A stretch of 64,000 nt of DNA, from IMG/VR virus record IMGVR_UViG_3300030390_002309, positions 58,409 to 122,408 of that record; one strand, written 5' to 3'. Within the stretch, counting starts at the first letter, position 1. The number at the start of each line of letters is the position of its first letter. Source of the DNA: a virus. Positions 33,327 to 42,109 of this stretch are shown one piece after another. Under the pieces are notes generated by a model. The model saw only the letters and a list, made by a program, of their open reading frames with translations. It had not been told where the DNA came from and did not search any database. The position numbers and the translations under genes are program-made.

Positions 33327-34014
33327 TATATTCCTCTATAAATTTTAATAATTTTTTACAATCCATATCACGTTCATTTTCTTTACTATTATATAATGAT
33401 CTTACATTATCACGATCACCCCTTTTAATACGTTCTTGATGTGTTATATCTAATTCATGTTTACCAACTGCAGGATGTAAATGTTCTGTGTATATATTTA
33501 CCTTTACCAACCTTTTAATATTTCTAGCAACAGTTGTTAACCAATAATCATTCATGTCAGATGAAAAATACGGCGGCAAAAAGTATCCTACAGTTTCAAC
33601 CCAGTTCTTATGCAAAAATGAATGAGTTGCTAAATCATCTTGACGTATGCCATCGCTGCCGTAAATTAATACTATTTTATCTTTATATTTATCAAATTCA
33701 TCGAGTACTACTTTGTCCCAAAGTGGAGTTCTGAATCTAATATCATCTCCACAATGCATTACTATATCAGCTGATGATTTTTCGTAACAACGATTCCACA
33801 TCACACTTAGATTCCCATCACCTCTTTCATCTATAATCGCATGTACATTTGCTCCCAATGACTCACACATTTTTATTGATTCGATATCATCTGAGTCAAT
33901 ATAAAATATTAATTCTATATCTTCTTTAAAGTGAGCATTTAAGTGAGCAGACTCCCATAATTCTTTCATGAAAGTTGGTCTTTTTCTAGTTGGGCAAAGT
34001 AAACTAATCTTCAT
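33319..34014 (-). CDS. family 2-like glycosyltransferase
   Basis: 231 residues. MKISLLCPTRKRP, ELIFYIDSDD (about 36) and ADIVMHCGDDIRFRTPLWD (about 85) form the GT-A nucleotide and metal sites. A WLTTVARN acceptor region follows. Substrate unknown. Confidence 0.75.
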   Translation of the reverse strand: MKISLLCPTRKRPTFMKELWESAHLNAHFKEDIELIFYIDSDDIESIKMCESLGANVHAIIDERGDGNLSVMWNRCYEKSSADIVMHCGDDIRFRTPLWDKVVLDEFDKYKDKIVLIYGSDGIRQDDLATHSFLHKNWVETVGYFLPPYFSSDMNDYWLTTVARNIKRLVKVNIYTEHLHPAVGKHELDITHQERIKRGDRDNVRSLYNSKENERDMDCKKLLKFIEEYNG

Positions 34015-34843
34015 ATCTTGTTATCCATTTTTTTAATTTATAGCTTGGCATCCATTTTAATTTTTTATATGTCTCTTCATAATCAGTTGAACTCGAATCT
34101 CTATCTCCTAATCTTTCTGGTATAAGTTCATATTCATGGTCAAATAGTTCTGCTAATTCAAACATATCAAAACTTTCATTACTACTTAATTGATACTCAT
34201 CATTATCATTCCTAGCGGCTGCTAATATCAAACCATTAATAGTATCACCTACATATGTAAAATTCCTTCGTTGCGTTCCTGGTTTCACAATTGTTAAAGG
34301 CTCTCCACGTTTCTTTTGTTTTTCAAAAATACTAATTACTGTTTCCCATCCATTATCACATGTATCATGATATGGCCCATAATTGTTATAAAAGTAACAT
34401 ATAGCATATTTTAGGCCAAACCATTTGCTATAATTTTTAATCAACTCTGTATTCTGTGCTTTGGAAAACGCATATGGAGACTCATTTGCTCCATTTGATG
34501 CAAATTTAGAACTTGATCCGGCATATACTATTTTAACATTATTTTTTCTACAATACTCAATAACTTTAGCAGTTGAATACATATTAGTTTCAATTATCTT
34601 ATCTGTATCATTAAAACTTGGTGCTATCTTTGAATACTCTCCTAAATGATATACTATTTCAGGTACTTCAGGTAACTGATCAATATACATACAATCTGCA
34701 GAAATATATTGTACACCTTCAATATGGTTATTAATTTTACCGGAGGAATAATCATCCATAGAAATAACGTCCTTTCCTAATTCGACTAATCGTTTGCATA
34801 AGTTAGTACCTATAAATCCGGCTCCTCCTGTAACTAATATCAT
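34004..34843 (-). CDS. NAD-dependent epimerase/dehydratase (SDR)
   Basis: 279 residues. VTGGAGFIGTNLCK, SMDDYSSG, AGSSSKFA, YAFSKAQNTE (catalytic YxxxK) and GTQRRNFTYVGDTI match extended SDR nucleotide-sugar epimerases. A second GalE-like enzyme lies at 18612-19469; the two share the same segment order. Confidence 0.85.
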   Translation of the reverse strand: MILVTGGAGFIGTNLCKRLVELGKDVISMDDYSSGKINNHIEGVQYISADCMYIDQLPEVPEIVYHLGEYSKIAPSFNDTDKIIETNMYSTAKVIEYCRKNNVKIVYAGSSSKFASNGANESPYAFSKAQNTELIKNYSKWFGLKYAICYFYNNYGPYHDTCDNGWETVISIFEKQKKRGEPLTIVKPGTQRRNFTYVGDTINGLILAAARNDNDEYQLSSNESFDMFELAELFDHEYELIPERLGDRDSSSTDYEETYKKLKWMPSYKLKKWITRYED

Positions 34844-35391
34844 AACTTAATTATTACTCCTTCCCAATCTACTAATGGACGTCCTATTCTAGGCTCATCT
34901 CCTGCAGCTTCTCCTATATAAATAATGTCTGATGTATTGTTATTTTTAATAAACTCATCTACTGCATCTTTTACTGCCGGACTTTTTTCCGGTAACCCAT
35001 AATCATCAAACACTAAATATTTAACTCCTTGTTTCAAACAATTTTGAATATCTTGTTTAACATAATGATATGAATGTATACAATCAATCATTGCAACATC
35101 TATATCTACATCTATACCCCAATCTGAACTATATACATCTCCATGTAAATATTCGATATTAGTACGATCATTATTATTCTTTTGTGCCTTTAATACTAAT
35201 TCATGACTATTTTCTATTGTGATTATACGATCAAATATCATACTCAGTATTCTTGTTGTCCATCCTTCATTAGTTCCTAATTCTATACACGATTGTAATT
35301 TTTTTGGTTTAAAATAATTAATCAAATCTTGTTTGAATTTTAGAGATGTTGTATTTTTGTCTTGTCTTTTATCTGGTATTCCTTCTAGCAT
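34840..35391 (-). CDS. SAM-dependent methyltransferase-like protein
   Basis: 183 residues. SCIELGTNEGWTTRIL (motif I), RIITIENSHELV (motif II) and VDVAMIDCIHSYHYVKQD fit a class I methyltransferase. Likely a sugar O-methyltransferase by context. Confidence 0.72.
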   Translation of the reverse strand: MLEGIPDKRQDKNTTSLKFKQDLINYFKPKKLQSCIELGTNEGWTTRILSMIFDRIITIENSHELVLKAQKNNNDRTNIEYLHGDVYSSDWGIDVDIDVAMIDCIHSYHYVKQDIQNCLKQGVKYLVFDDYGLPEKSPAVKDAVDEFIKNNNTSDIIYIGEAAGDEPRIGRPLVDWEGVIIKL

Positions 35392-36113
35392 GATATTTTA
35401 TGTTTTTTAAATATATCTAATAATTCTGACGATACCAAATTTTTATCAATAAATTTATTGATGCCATCTGATTCATCAGGTTTGAATGCACCTACATTGA
35501 TAGGCTTTGTTGCTGAATTATATCTTTGTTCGAATTGGGTACATCCAACATTGTATTGATTATTTAGTAATGAAAATCTAAATTGCAAAAATGGATATAG
35601 TTTATAAACTAAATTAACTACATTTTCATCACCTTTATTATCAACTGCAGGATCCTGTCTATATTCTTTCATAAAGTCTATGATAAATTTCCATACATCG
35701 ATACTCTCAGGCTTTACAAAAATTGAACCAGTATTCCATTCTCGGCCATCGATATATCTACACATTCCTATATCACCTTCAAATTCAGGAAACTCAAAAA
35801 GATTCAATGCCCAATCATCAAAATCATGAAACCAAAAAGGTTCTGTAATTAGTCCTTTATCTAATAATTCCCATATACCATATTGTTTATTAAAATATTT
35901 GTTAAACTTACATTCATGTTCTAATCTAACAATTTGTATATCTTTATATTCAAAGTCTAAATTAGTACATATGATAATATCTTTTGGGTTCCAGCCTATA
36001 CTAAGATTATTATCTATTTGAGCTCTAAAATATCTAAATAGTTCTTCTTGTTGCCATTGATGGCCATATGTTACGTTGTTAACAAAGTCTTGGAATATAA
36101 CTACATTTTTCAT
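35385..36113 (-). CDS. putative GT-A glycosyltransferase
   Basis: 242 residues. NVVIFQDFVNNVTYGHQWQQEELFRYF at the start and EPFWFHDFDDWALNLFEFP with a DxD-like site (about 96), then WNTGSIFVKPES. This fits a small GT-A transferase. Family unclear. Confidence 0.58.
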   Translation of the reverse strand: MKNVVIFQDFVNNVTYGHQWQQEELFRYFRAQIDNNLSIGWNPKDIIICTNLDFEYKDIQIVRLEHECKFNKYFNKQYGIWELLDKGLITEPFWFHDFDDWALNLFEFPEFEGDIGMCRYIDGREWNTGSIFVKPESIDVWKFIIDFMKEYRQDPAVDNKGDENVVNLVYKLYPFLQFRFSLLNNQYNVGCTQFEQRYNSATKPINVGAFKPDESDGINKFIDKNLVSSELLDIFKKHKISC

Positions 36114-36739
36114 ATCGTGTCGTAAAATGCATTTTGTTTTTCTTGTCTACCAATATCTTTTGGATGATATATTGCAAACTTTTCTTCTGGTGGAAGGTTT
36201 GCAAATTTTGTATAACCTTTCAATTGTTCATGAACAGGCTTTACCCAATATATGTTTTCATTATTTTTATATATTCTCATTTGCCAATCTGGAAAGTTTA
36301 CCCATCCGTCTTCAGTTAATTTCCATCCCCATTTTGCAATATGTGTATCTGTTATACCTGCTACTGTATTTACTCTCGGTACCCAATATGCTTCTACATC
36401 TGAATTTGTTTCTAAAATAAATGGCAATGCTTCAATCAAATATTCATTAGGTATTTCATCTGCATCTATTTGAAATATCCAATCGCCATCACAATTTTTA
36501 TTCAAGTTGTTTTTATATTGTGCAAAGTTCTTATCTAACTTAAATTGTATAAGTTTATATTCATTAGATAATTTTGATTCCCATCTCTCACATGCTTTAA
36601 CTACCTCAGTAGTAGAATTATCAAAATCCATTTGGACTACTACTTGGTCCTCTTTTCTCTTATGTTCAAATAAGAATGTTAATAATTTTTCTATCTCTTT
36701 ATGCTCATTGCATACTGTTATCGCGTAACTTATTTTCAT
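36110..36739 (-). CDS. family 2 glycosyltransferase (WaaE-like)
   Basis: 209 residues. SYAITVCNEHKEIEKLL, GDWIFQIDADEIPNEYL (about 88, DxD-type) and WQMRIYKNNENIYWVKPVHEQL resemble the SunS/WaaE subgroup of GT2. It would add a hexose or heptose from an NDP-sugar. It overlaps the upstream gene by 35 bases. Confidence 0.82.
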   Translation of the reverse strand: MKISYAITVCNEHKEIEKLLTFLFEHKRKEDQVVVQMDFDNSTTEVVKACERWESKLSNEYKLIQFKLDKNFAQYKNNLNKNCDGDWIFQIDADEIPNEYLIEALPFILETNSDVEAYWVPRVNTVAGITDTHIAKWGWKLTEDGWVNFPDWQMRIYKNNENIYWVKPVHEQLKGYTKFANLPPEEKFAIYHPKDIGRQEKQNAFYDTI

Positions 36740-37211
36740 TGTCTATTGTCTCTTTTACTATAGAATATAGGTCTTCTAAGGCATTCTTAAAGTCACCCAT
36801 ATTATATGAATTAGCATTATCTACATCCAACTTAGACGTAAAGTATTCACCCTCCTTTCCTGGTATAGGGTATTGTAACCGTTCTTCTCCAAATATTGAA
36901 ATTACCTTAGCTACCTTCCATTCAAACTTTTTCGGCTCTCCTTCAGGATATAACATACCACCAGGCATTTGCATAAATGTTGGATACCATACTAAATTAG
37001 TTTCTTTATCTGTAAATTTAACATCTATCATTAATGAAGTTAATTCTGCTTCATGTTTTTCCAAATAAGCACCGTCACTAATTAATTGATCTGTTGTCGT
37101 ATATCCAGATTCCATACAAAGGTATGATATAACATTATTATCTGGTTCTGCTTCTACTACAACACATTTGTTACCAGTGATAGGTGATATTTCATCAAAA
37201 TCTATATTCAT
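36705..37211 (-). CDS. conserved hypothetical phage protein
   Basis: 168 residues. PITGNKCVVVEAEPDNN...CMESGYTT at the start, then TNLVWYPTFMQMPGGMLYPEGE and a WKVAKV strand. I recall this layout in marine phages next to glycosyltransferases, without function. The Cys residues could bind metal. Confidence 0.6.
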   Translation of the reverse strand: MNIDFDEISPITGNKCVVVEAEPDNNVISYLCMESGYTTTDQLISDGAYLEKHEAELTSLMIDVKFTDKETNLVWYPTFMQMPGGMLYPEGEPKKFEWKVAKVISIFGEERLQYPIPGKEGEYFTSKLDVDNANSYNMGDFKNALEDLYSIVKETIDNENKLRDNSMQ

Positions 37212-37213
37212 AA

Positions 37214-38545
37214 TTAAACCTTTTTAAGTTTTGGTAATTTTAGTTTAGGCATTTCCATACTAGCCTTTTTAAGTTTTGGTAATGTCAATCCTACTTGTGT
37301 TGGTACACTATTTAATCCCTCATCTACAATATTTTTAAATATTTCAGACATTTTCTCTAAACTAAAATTGTCCTTAACATATTGAGTTTGTTTTCTAGAA
37401 TTATTAGAATATGTTTTATAATTTTTATATACATCTTGTAATACTGCGGCTGCATATCCATAATCAGTTGTAAACCATTGTGTGTTTTCTAAAATAAATT
37501 TATCTGCGGCTGATTTATGTACATTTGTTAAATGACCTGGTAACATCACACAATTATTAGGATGTAAAAAGTCTACATGGCCTGACCAATTCGATGCAAT
37601 CACTGGTTTTCCAGTTACACTAAATTCTAATAAAGGTCGTCCAAATCCTTCTCCTTTAGTAAAACTAATCATAGACTTAATTTTTGGATGATTGTATAAC
37701 GAATTCATTTCTTTATCAGATAAGTCTCCATGAAGTAAATATATATCTGGCATCTTTTCACCATACTGTGCAATAATTTGCTGAATTTTATCTGTTATCG
37801 AGTCTCGGTCTTTAATTGAAAATGTCGCATGTGAAGTCTTAAGAATTAAAGCTGGCATATTCCTTTTTGATTTACGTTTAAATGCTTCACAAAATGTTTT
37901 TATCATCATGCCGATATCTTTCCTATCTTGTCCTATGTCACCTCTCAACCAATGTCCTACAAATAAATAACAAAATTCATTTTCAATACCTTCAAGTTCA
38001 TCAATTATAGTTGGTTCAATATCAGATGGTGGAATTTTGCAATACATAGATAAATCTAATCCTTCAAATAACACTTTAACTGGAACTTCTAACTTTAAGA
38101 TGCCGGTTTTTTTCTTTGTTTTATTATCCATGGCATCATATGTTATTTCAGTAAATCCTTTTTTAGAATGTTCTGATGTAACAACTAGTAAATCCATCTT
38201 ATTAGCACCTTGTATAAATTCATGGGGCACAGCTGTTGTTTCTATACCTGCCGTTACACCTATATTATATTTTCCAACCTTTTGAAATTCATTTGGAACA
38301 CTAACCTGAATAAATACATCTGGCTGTTTTGTTATATTCTGACCAACAATTCTTTTTGAAATTGCTTGATGTTCCTTATTATCTGATTCTAATGCATTCA
38401 TTGGAGTTGTTCCCCATGGCAATGAAACTATATCAATATCATATTTGTCATGAGATATAAGAGCTGTTACTAAATCTCTTGTATGATTGCCGTATCCAGA
38501 TCTTGTCGCGACTGGTCCTTGTACTACTATGTATGGTTTTATCAT
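37214..38545 (-). CDS. family 4-like (group 1) glycosyltransferase
   Basis: About 443 residues. GPVATRSGYGNHTRDLVTAL near the start and FTKGEGFGRPLLEFSVTGKPVIASNWSGHVDFL (donor-binding E-x7-E) define a GT-B group 1 enzyme. The C-terminus ends with two LPKLKK repeats, echoed in the N-terminus of the gene upstream. The ATG at 38545 overlaps the upstream stop (ATGA); an earlier start would lie inside that gene. Confidence 0.85.
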   Translation of the reverse strand: MIKPYIVVQGPVATRSGYGNHTRDLVTALISHDKYDIDIVSLPWGTTPMNALESDNKEHQAISKRIVGQNITKQPDVFIQVSVPNEFQKVGKYNIGVTAGIETTAVPHEFIQGANKMDLLVVTSEHSKKGFTEITYDAMDNKTKKKTGILKLEVPVKVLFEGLDLSMYCKIPPSDIEPTIIDELEGIENEFCYLFVGHWLRGDIGQDRKDIGMMIKTFCEAFKRKSKRNMPALILKTSHATFSIKDRDSITDKIQQIIAQYGEKMPDIYLLHGDLSDKEMNSLYNHPKIKSMISFTKGEGFGRPLLEFSVTGKPVIASNWSGHVDFLHPNNCVMLPGHLTNVHKSAADKFILENTQWFTTDYGYAAAVLQDVYKNYKTYSNNSRKQTQYVKDNFSLEKMSEIFKNIVDEGLNSVPTQVGLTLPKLKKASMEMPKLKLPKLKKV

Positions 38546-39999
38546 ATTATTACTCCTGGATTTTCTATTTGTTTTTTCTGTTCTATCTTGAATGCTGTAA
38601 ATTTCTTTCTTGGTGTCCATTTTTCTAAACACTCCTCTACACATTCTACTATTCTTTTAGTCATTCCTAATGCTGACATATTTGATTCATCTCCACATAC
38701 CCAATCTTTTCCTGCCATACCACGTGCATTTCTTGATTCTATATCCATATCATACCAATATCTAATAGCATTTGCAACATCTCTAAAATCACATCGATCA
38801 TCAAATATATAAGGTGTCATTGGAGATCCTTGTATTGATCTATTACTTGGAAATACTGGCTTACACCATTCTCCATGTATTCTATATGTCCCATCATGAT
38901 TTGAAGGAAAGTTAGTATCAAATTCAATCCAACGTCCATATTCATCTTCAAACCTACAACCATCTTGTAATCCTCCGGTCACATTATTAATAATAGGAGT
39001 TCCTGCATGTAATGATTCATTCCAAGAAATACCAAAACCTTCATTACTTGCAATATTTGCAGTTACATCTGCTATATTATAATAAAAATTCAATATCTTT
39101 TGATCAACTGGCTTATCAGAAAACAAAACTTTATATTTAGGACAAACTGCATTCTTCACTGATAATAAATTTGTTCCATTATCATCACTAATCTGTGTAT
39201 GCATTAATAATGCACATTTTTGTGCCTTTTCAGGTGGCAATGTGTCACAGAATGTATTAAATGCTAAAATTAAATCGGCTGGATTCTTTCTTCTTATATT
39301 TCTATTATTCCAAAAAATAATAAAATCAACATCATTTGCTTCTTTTAATTCTGTTGACCATTTAGTGTATTCAATCCAATCTTTCGACTCATTATTGATT
39401 GGATAAAATGACTTCCTATTAGAACCATGAGGTACCCATTGTACTGCCCAATCTGGTTTTGGATGTTTCTGTAATACATTTTTTACTATATTATTTGTCT
39501 GTCTTGAGATATTCATTAATAAATCGCATGACTCATAATATGGTTCATTCCAATGAGGATAAGGTAAATCATCCCAAATATTATAATACATTAATGGAGT
39601 TTGTTGTCTTACTTCATGTTCAATATCATATAACCATTGCCAAAATCTTGGATCTGTAAAATGTATAATTGCATCTGGTTTTTCAATATGCATTATTTGT
39701 GATAATACTTTAGGATTGCCATATCCACTATTTGGATATATCTTAAGATATGCATCATCTACACCAGATGTCTTAGCAGCTTCCTGACACATATCAATTA
39801 CTTTACCATGATCTGGATGTTTAATTGCTGCACCTAATTGTACCCAATCATACTTATCTAATGAATTCATTACAAATTCTTTAGACATTGTCCCAATACC
39901 AGAATGCATACGCATATCATCTGATAATAGTAAAATTTTCTTTTTCTTTGCCTTGTTAGGATCAATTTTCCTTAACTTAGGTAACTTAATTTGATTCAT
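38542..39999 (-). CDS. family 4-like (group 1) glycosyltransferase
   Basis: 485 residues. A basic N-terminal tail (IKLPKLRKIDPNKAKKKK) precedes a GT-B fold: LLLSDDMRMHSGIGTMSKEF, WVPHGSNRKSFYP, and SNEGFGISWNESLHAGTPIINNVTGG with the two donor-site Glu. It is preceded by the late-type motif at 40022-40031 and an AAGGGG ribosome site. Substrate unknown. Confidence 0.85.
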   Translation of the reverse strand: MNQIKLPKLRKIDPNKAKKKKILLLSDDMRMHSGIGTMSKEFVMNSLDKYDWVQLGAAIKHPDHGKVIDMCQEAAKTSGVDDAYLKIYPNSGYGNPKVLSQIMHIEKPDAIIHFTDPRFWQWLYDIEHEVRQQTPLMYYNIWDDLPYPHWNEPYYESCDLLMNISRQTNNIVKNVLQKHPKPDWAVQWVPHGSNRKSFYPINNESKDWIEYTKWSTELKEANDVDFIIFWNNRNIRRKNPADLILAFNTFCDTLPPEKAQKCALLMHTQISDDNGTNLLSVKNAVCPKYKVLFSDKPVDQKILNFYYNIADVTANIASNEGFGISWNESLHAGTPIINNVTGGLQDGCRFEDEYGRWIEFDTNFPSNHDGTYRIHGEWCKPVFPSNRSIQGSPMTPYIFDDRCDFRDVANAIRYWYDMDIESRNARGMAGKDWVCGDESNMSALGMTKRIVECVEECLEKWTPRKKFTAFKIEQKKQIENPGVII

Positions 40000-40021
40000 C
40001 TAAAACCCCTTATAACTTTAT

Positions 40022-40031
40022 TATAAATATG
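40022..40031 (-). promoter_or_regulatory. late-type promoter
   Basis: Minus strand CATATTTATA in AAGCATATTTATAATAAAG, 22 bases before the ATG at 39999. It may open a late transcript through the sugar cluster. Confidence 0.5.
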
Positions 40032-40032
40032 C

Positions 40033-40275
40033 TTATGACCGTTTATCACCGCCTTTTTGCATTCTTTTTATGTTGTAAATTCCATATATATTTAATACAA
40101 TTATAATAGAACTCAACGCTAAATGACTGAAATTACTTATATAGATATCATAAGTAATCCATCCCACATCTCCTACTATCCACGCAATCATTGCATATCG
40201 AAAATTACCTTTTGCATTTAACGTATATCCTATTAATATTAATACTGTACTTAACCATCCTATTGCTTCTATCAT
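40033..40275 (-). CDS. small three-helix membrane protein
   Basis: 80 residues, three hydrophobic helices (about 3-20, 27-45, 50-68) and a Lys-rich end. IGWLSTVLILIGYTLNAKGN resembles the first helix of small PQ-loop or YgjV-like proteins. Transport role uncertain. Confidence 0.55.
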   Translation of the reverse strand: MIEAIGWLSTVLILIGYTLNAKGNFRYAMIAWIVGDVGWITYDIYISNFSHLALSSIIIVLNIYGIYNIKRMQKGGDKRS

Positions 40276-40676
40276 GATATTATTGTTACTGGTTTATTTA
40301 ATTTCTTTGCTTGTTTAATTGCACTCATACTACCCGATGACTTTTCATCTCCGTTAGATATAAAAGCTATCATCACATCACAATCTCTAGCAATAAGCAT
40401 ATTCCTATGATGGAACTGAGATACGTGATATGGTTTTTCATAATATATTTCAGACATTGCAGAGTATAAATTCTTTATTGTATGTGCTGGATTGAATTCT
40501 TTATATTTAATTCCAAATTCTAATGAATATTTTCTTGCAAATTTATCAGCACCATCTTTAGCGCCACCGGATATGATAATTAATTTATCTCCAAATTTAC
40601 GTTTCAATTGGAATAAAGTATCTTTCATCTTCCTTGTATTTTCATACATCCTACTGCCTATTATTGCTACTTTCAT
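40272..40676 (-). CDS. SLOG-domain protein (DUF2493/YspA-like)
   Basis: 134 residues. VAIIGSRMYEN at the start and IIISGGAKDGADKFARKYSLE are SLOG signatures. FHHRNMLIARDCDVMIAFI and a final AIKQAKKLNKPV strand complete the fold. SLOG proteins bind nucleotides or ligands such as NAD-derived signals. Role in the phage unknown. Confidence 0.75.
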   Translation of the reverse strand: MKVAIIGSRMYENTRKMKDTLFQLKRKFGDKLIIISGGAKDGADKFARKYSLEFGIKYKEFNPAHTIKNLYSAMSEIYYEKPYHVSQFHHRNMLIARDCDVMIAFISNGDEKSSGSMSAIKQAKKLNKPVTIIS

Positions 40677-41608
40677 CCTTTAATTCGTTCAGCTTTAATA
40701 CATAGGTCTGGTTGGTCTTTGAATTCACACCATTTACAATGTTTATTATTTTTGCCGGCAATTGCTGGATATTTTCTATCTAAGTTAAAGGATCCATCTT
40801 CTTTGAAAGCTGATTCAACAAATCCTTTAATCTCTCTTGCTAGTTTATTTCTGGTTGGCTTACCTGATGCTGGAGCAAATTCTGTAATACGTTTCTGAGG
40901 AAACATTGCTCCTGCAATCAACTTACGTTTTACTATCATATATTTAACATCAATATTTTCTACGTCATAACCATATTGTTCTGCAAAGTATTTTTTATAT
41001 AATACCAATTGAGATGTCTTTGTTTTATCAGCCTTTTGCCATTTATTCCATCCCATTGTTGAAGTTTTGATATCAATAATTGTTATCTTATTATCACGCT
41101 TATCTCTCATGACAATATCTAAATAACCTAACATCATTACTTTATCATTACCTTCTTCGACTGGATGATATATTGGAACCTCAATGCCTATTAATTCTTC
41201 ATTCTTTCTAGAAAAATATTGACCTCTCTTTTTCTTGAACCAATCTATAATTGCAACGCCGTCTTCATAGAACTCACCCAATTCAAATTTATTTGAAAAG
41301 TGACTATCCATTTTATCTACTGCTTCTTTATATAGATTATACATCTGATCTTTTAAGTATTTATTCAAATCAATTTTATCTGCTGCTGTTGCTGTCTCAT
41401 TAAACATTACCGTGAGATAATGTTGTAATGTCTCATGCATTGCAGTACCAAATATTGTATGAATTGATTGACTAAATGTTCTCAAACCTTTTGCATATGC
41501 CAACTCCCAATGTTTGGGACAAGTTGAATACATAGAAAATTGAGAATAAGATATTTTGCGCTCGTCTGGTAACGGCTCTCTAATACTATATTTTAAAAAT
41601 TTATTCAT
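40673..41608 (-). CDS. PD-(D/E)XK nuclease with four-Cys cluster (RecB/Cas4/AddB-like)
   Basis: 311 residues. SYSQFSMYSTCPKHWEL with TIFGTAMHETLQHYL, then YLDIVMRDKRDNKITIIDIKTS (D...DxK catalytic core, about 165-185). KTSQLVLYKKYF supplies motif QxxxY. HCKWCEFKDQPDLC at the end, together with the N-terminal Cys, can bind an iron-sulfur cluster as in Cas4 and AddB. No CRISPR is present, so a DNA-end exonuclease in phage recombination is more likely. The -10 box of its promoter ends 3 bases before the ATG. Confidence 0.82.
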   Translation of the reverse strand: MNKFLKYSIREPLPDERKISYSQFSMYSTCPKHWELAYAKGLRTFSQSIHTIFGTAMHETLQHYLTVMFNETATAADKIDLNKYLKDQMYNLYKEAVDKMDSHFSNKFELGEFYEDGVAIIDWFKKKRGQYFSRKNEELIGIEVPIYHPVEEGNDKVMMLGYLDIVMRDKRDNKITIIDIKTSTMGWNKWQKADKTKTSQLVLYKKYFAEQYGYDVENIDVKYMIVKRKLIAGAMFPQKRITEFAPASGKPTRNKLAREIKGFVESAFKEDGSFNLDRKYPAIAGKNNKHCKWCEFKDQPDLCIKAERIKG

Positions 41609-41611
41609 ATA

Positions 41612-41643
41612 TAAATATAAGAAATATTATTCGTAAAACCTAA
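41612..41643 (-). promoter_or_regulatory. N20 promoter, TTAGG class
   Basis: TTAG (41643-41640), 20 bases, TATATTTA (41619-41612). The ATG at 41608 follows after 3 bases, so the message should be leaderless. Confidence 0.65.
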
Positions 41644-42048
41644 TTATTTACCCCATTTTTTAGCAGCAACTATCTGCGCTATAATACCATATATTGATAG
41701 ATCTTGAAATGTATCTTGTTCAGATTCTCCTACTTCATCTTTATGACCTAATACAATTAATTGTTTTAATCTTTGAATTTTATCATTCATTCTAAACCAA
41801 AGGCCTGTCAATGATAATTTAATATCATCTGATGTTTCTAAATTTGTTCCTACTGATATATTGCCTGGTCCATAATTTTTCTGTTTCTTACAAAACATTT
41901 CATATTGGTCATCTAATATCTTTTTGAACTCATTACAAGTTTGTGGATAATGTTTTTCGCAATAATTTATTGCATGGTGGGACGCTGCGGTATGATCTAC
42001 TTCTTGAAATTTTACCGTTCTTCCTGGAGTGTCTTTTATTGTTTTCAT
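41644..42048 (-). CDS. nucleotide-modification-associated domain 1 (DUF1599)-like protein
   Basis: 134 residues. QKNYGPGNISVG, LWFRMNDKIQRLKQLI and ESEQDTFQDLSIYGIIAQI follow the DUF1599/Nmad1 pattern, linked in databases to phage DNA hypermodification. It may help make or place a modified base together with the 7-deazaguanine genes in the window. Function inferred from family. Confidence 0.72.
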   Translation of the reverse strand: MKTIKDTPGRTVKFQEVDHTAASHHAINYCEKHYPQTCNEFKKILDDQYEMFCKKQKNYGPGNISVGTNLETSDDIKLSLTGLWFRMNDKIQRLKQLIVLGHKDEVGESEQDTFQDLSIYGIIAQIVAAKKWGK

Positions 42049-42068
42049 CTTCTTTTATTTTTATAATA

Positions 42069-42100
42069 TAAAGATAAGAAAAATATTTCAATTAGGCAAA
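42069..42100 (-). promoter_or_regulatory. N20 promoter, TTTG class
   Basis: TTTG (42100-42097), 20 bases, TATCTTTA (42076-42069). The TTTG box lies in the 3' arm of an 8-bp hairpin (TAGGCAAA/TTTGCCTA), which may mark the end of the upstream transcript. Confidence 0.65.
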
Positions 42101-42109
42101 TCTTTTTGC

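Noticed and set aside
40673-41608. Part of a CRISPR-Cas system (Cas4)
   Set aside because: No repeat-spacer array or other cas gene is in the window; recombination nuclease fits the context better.
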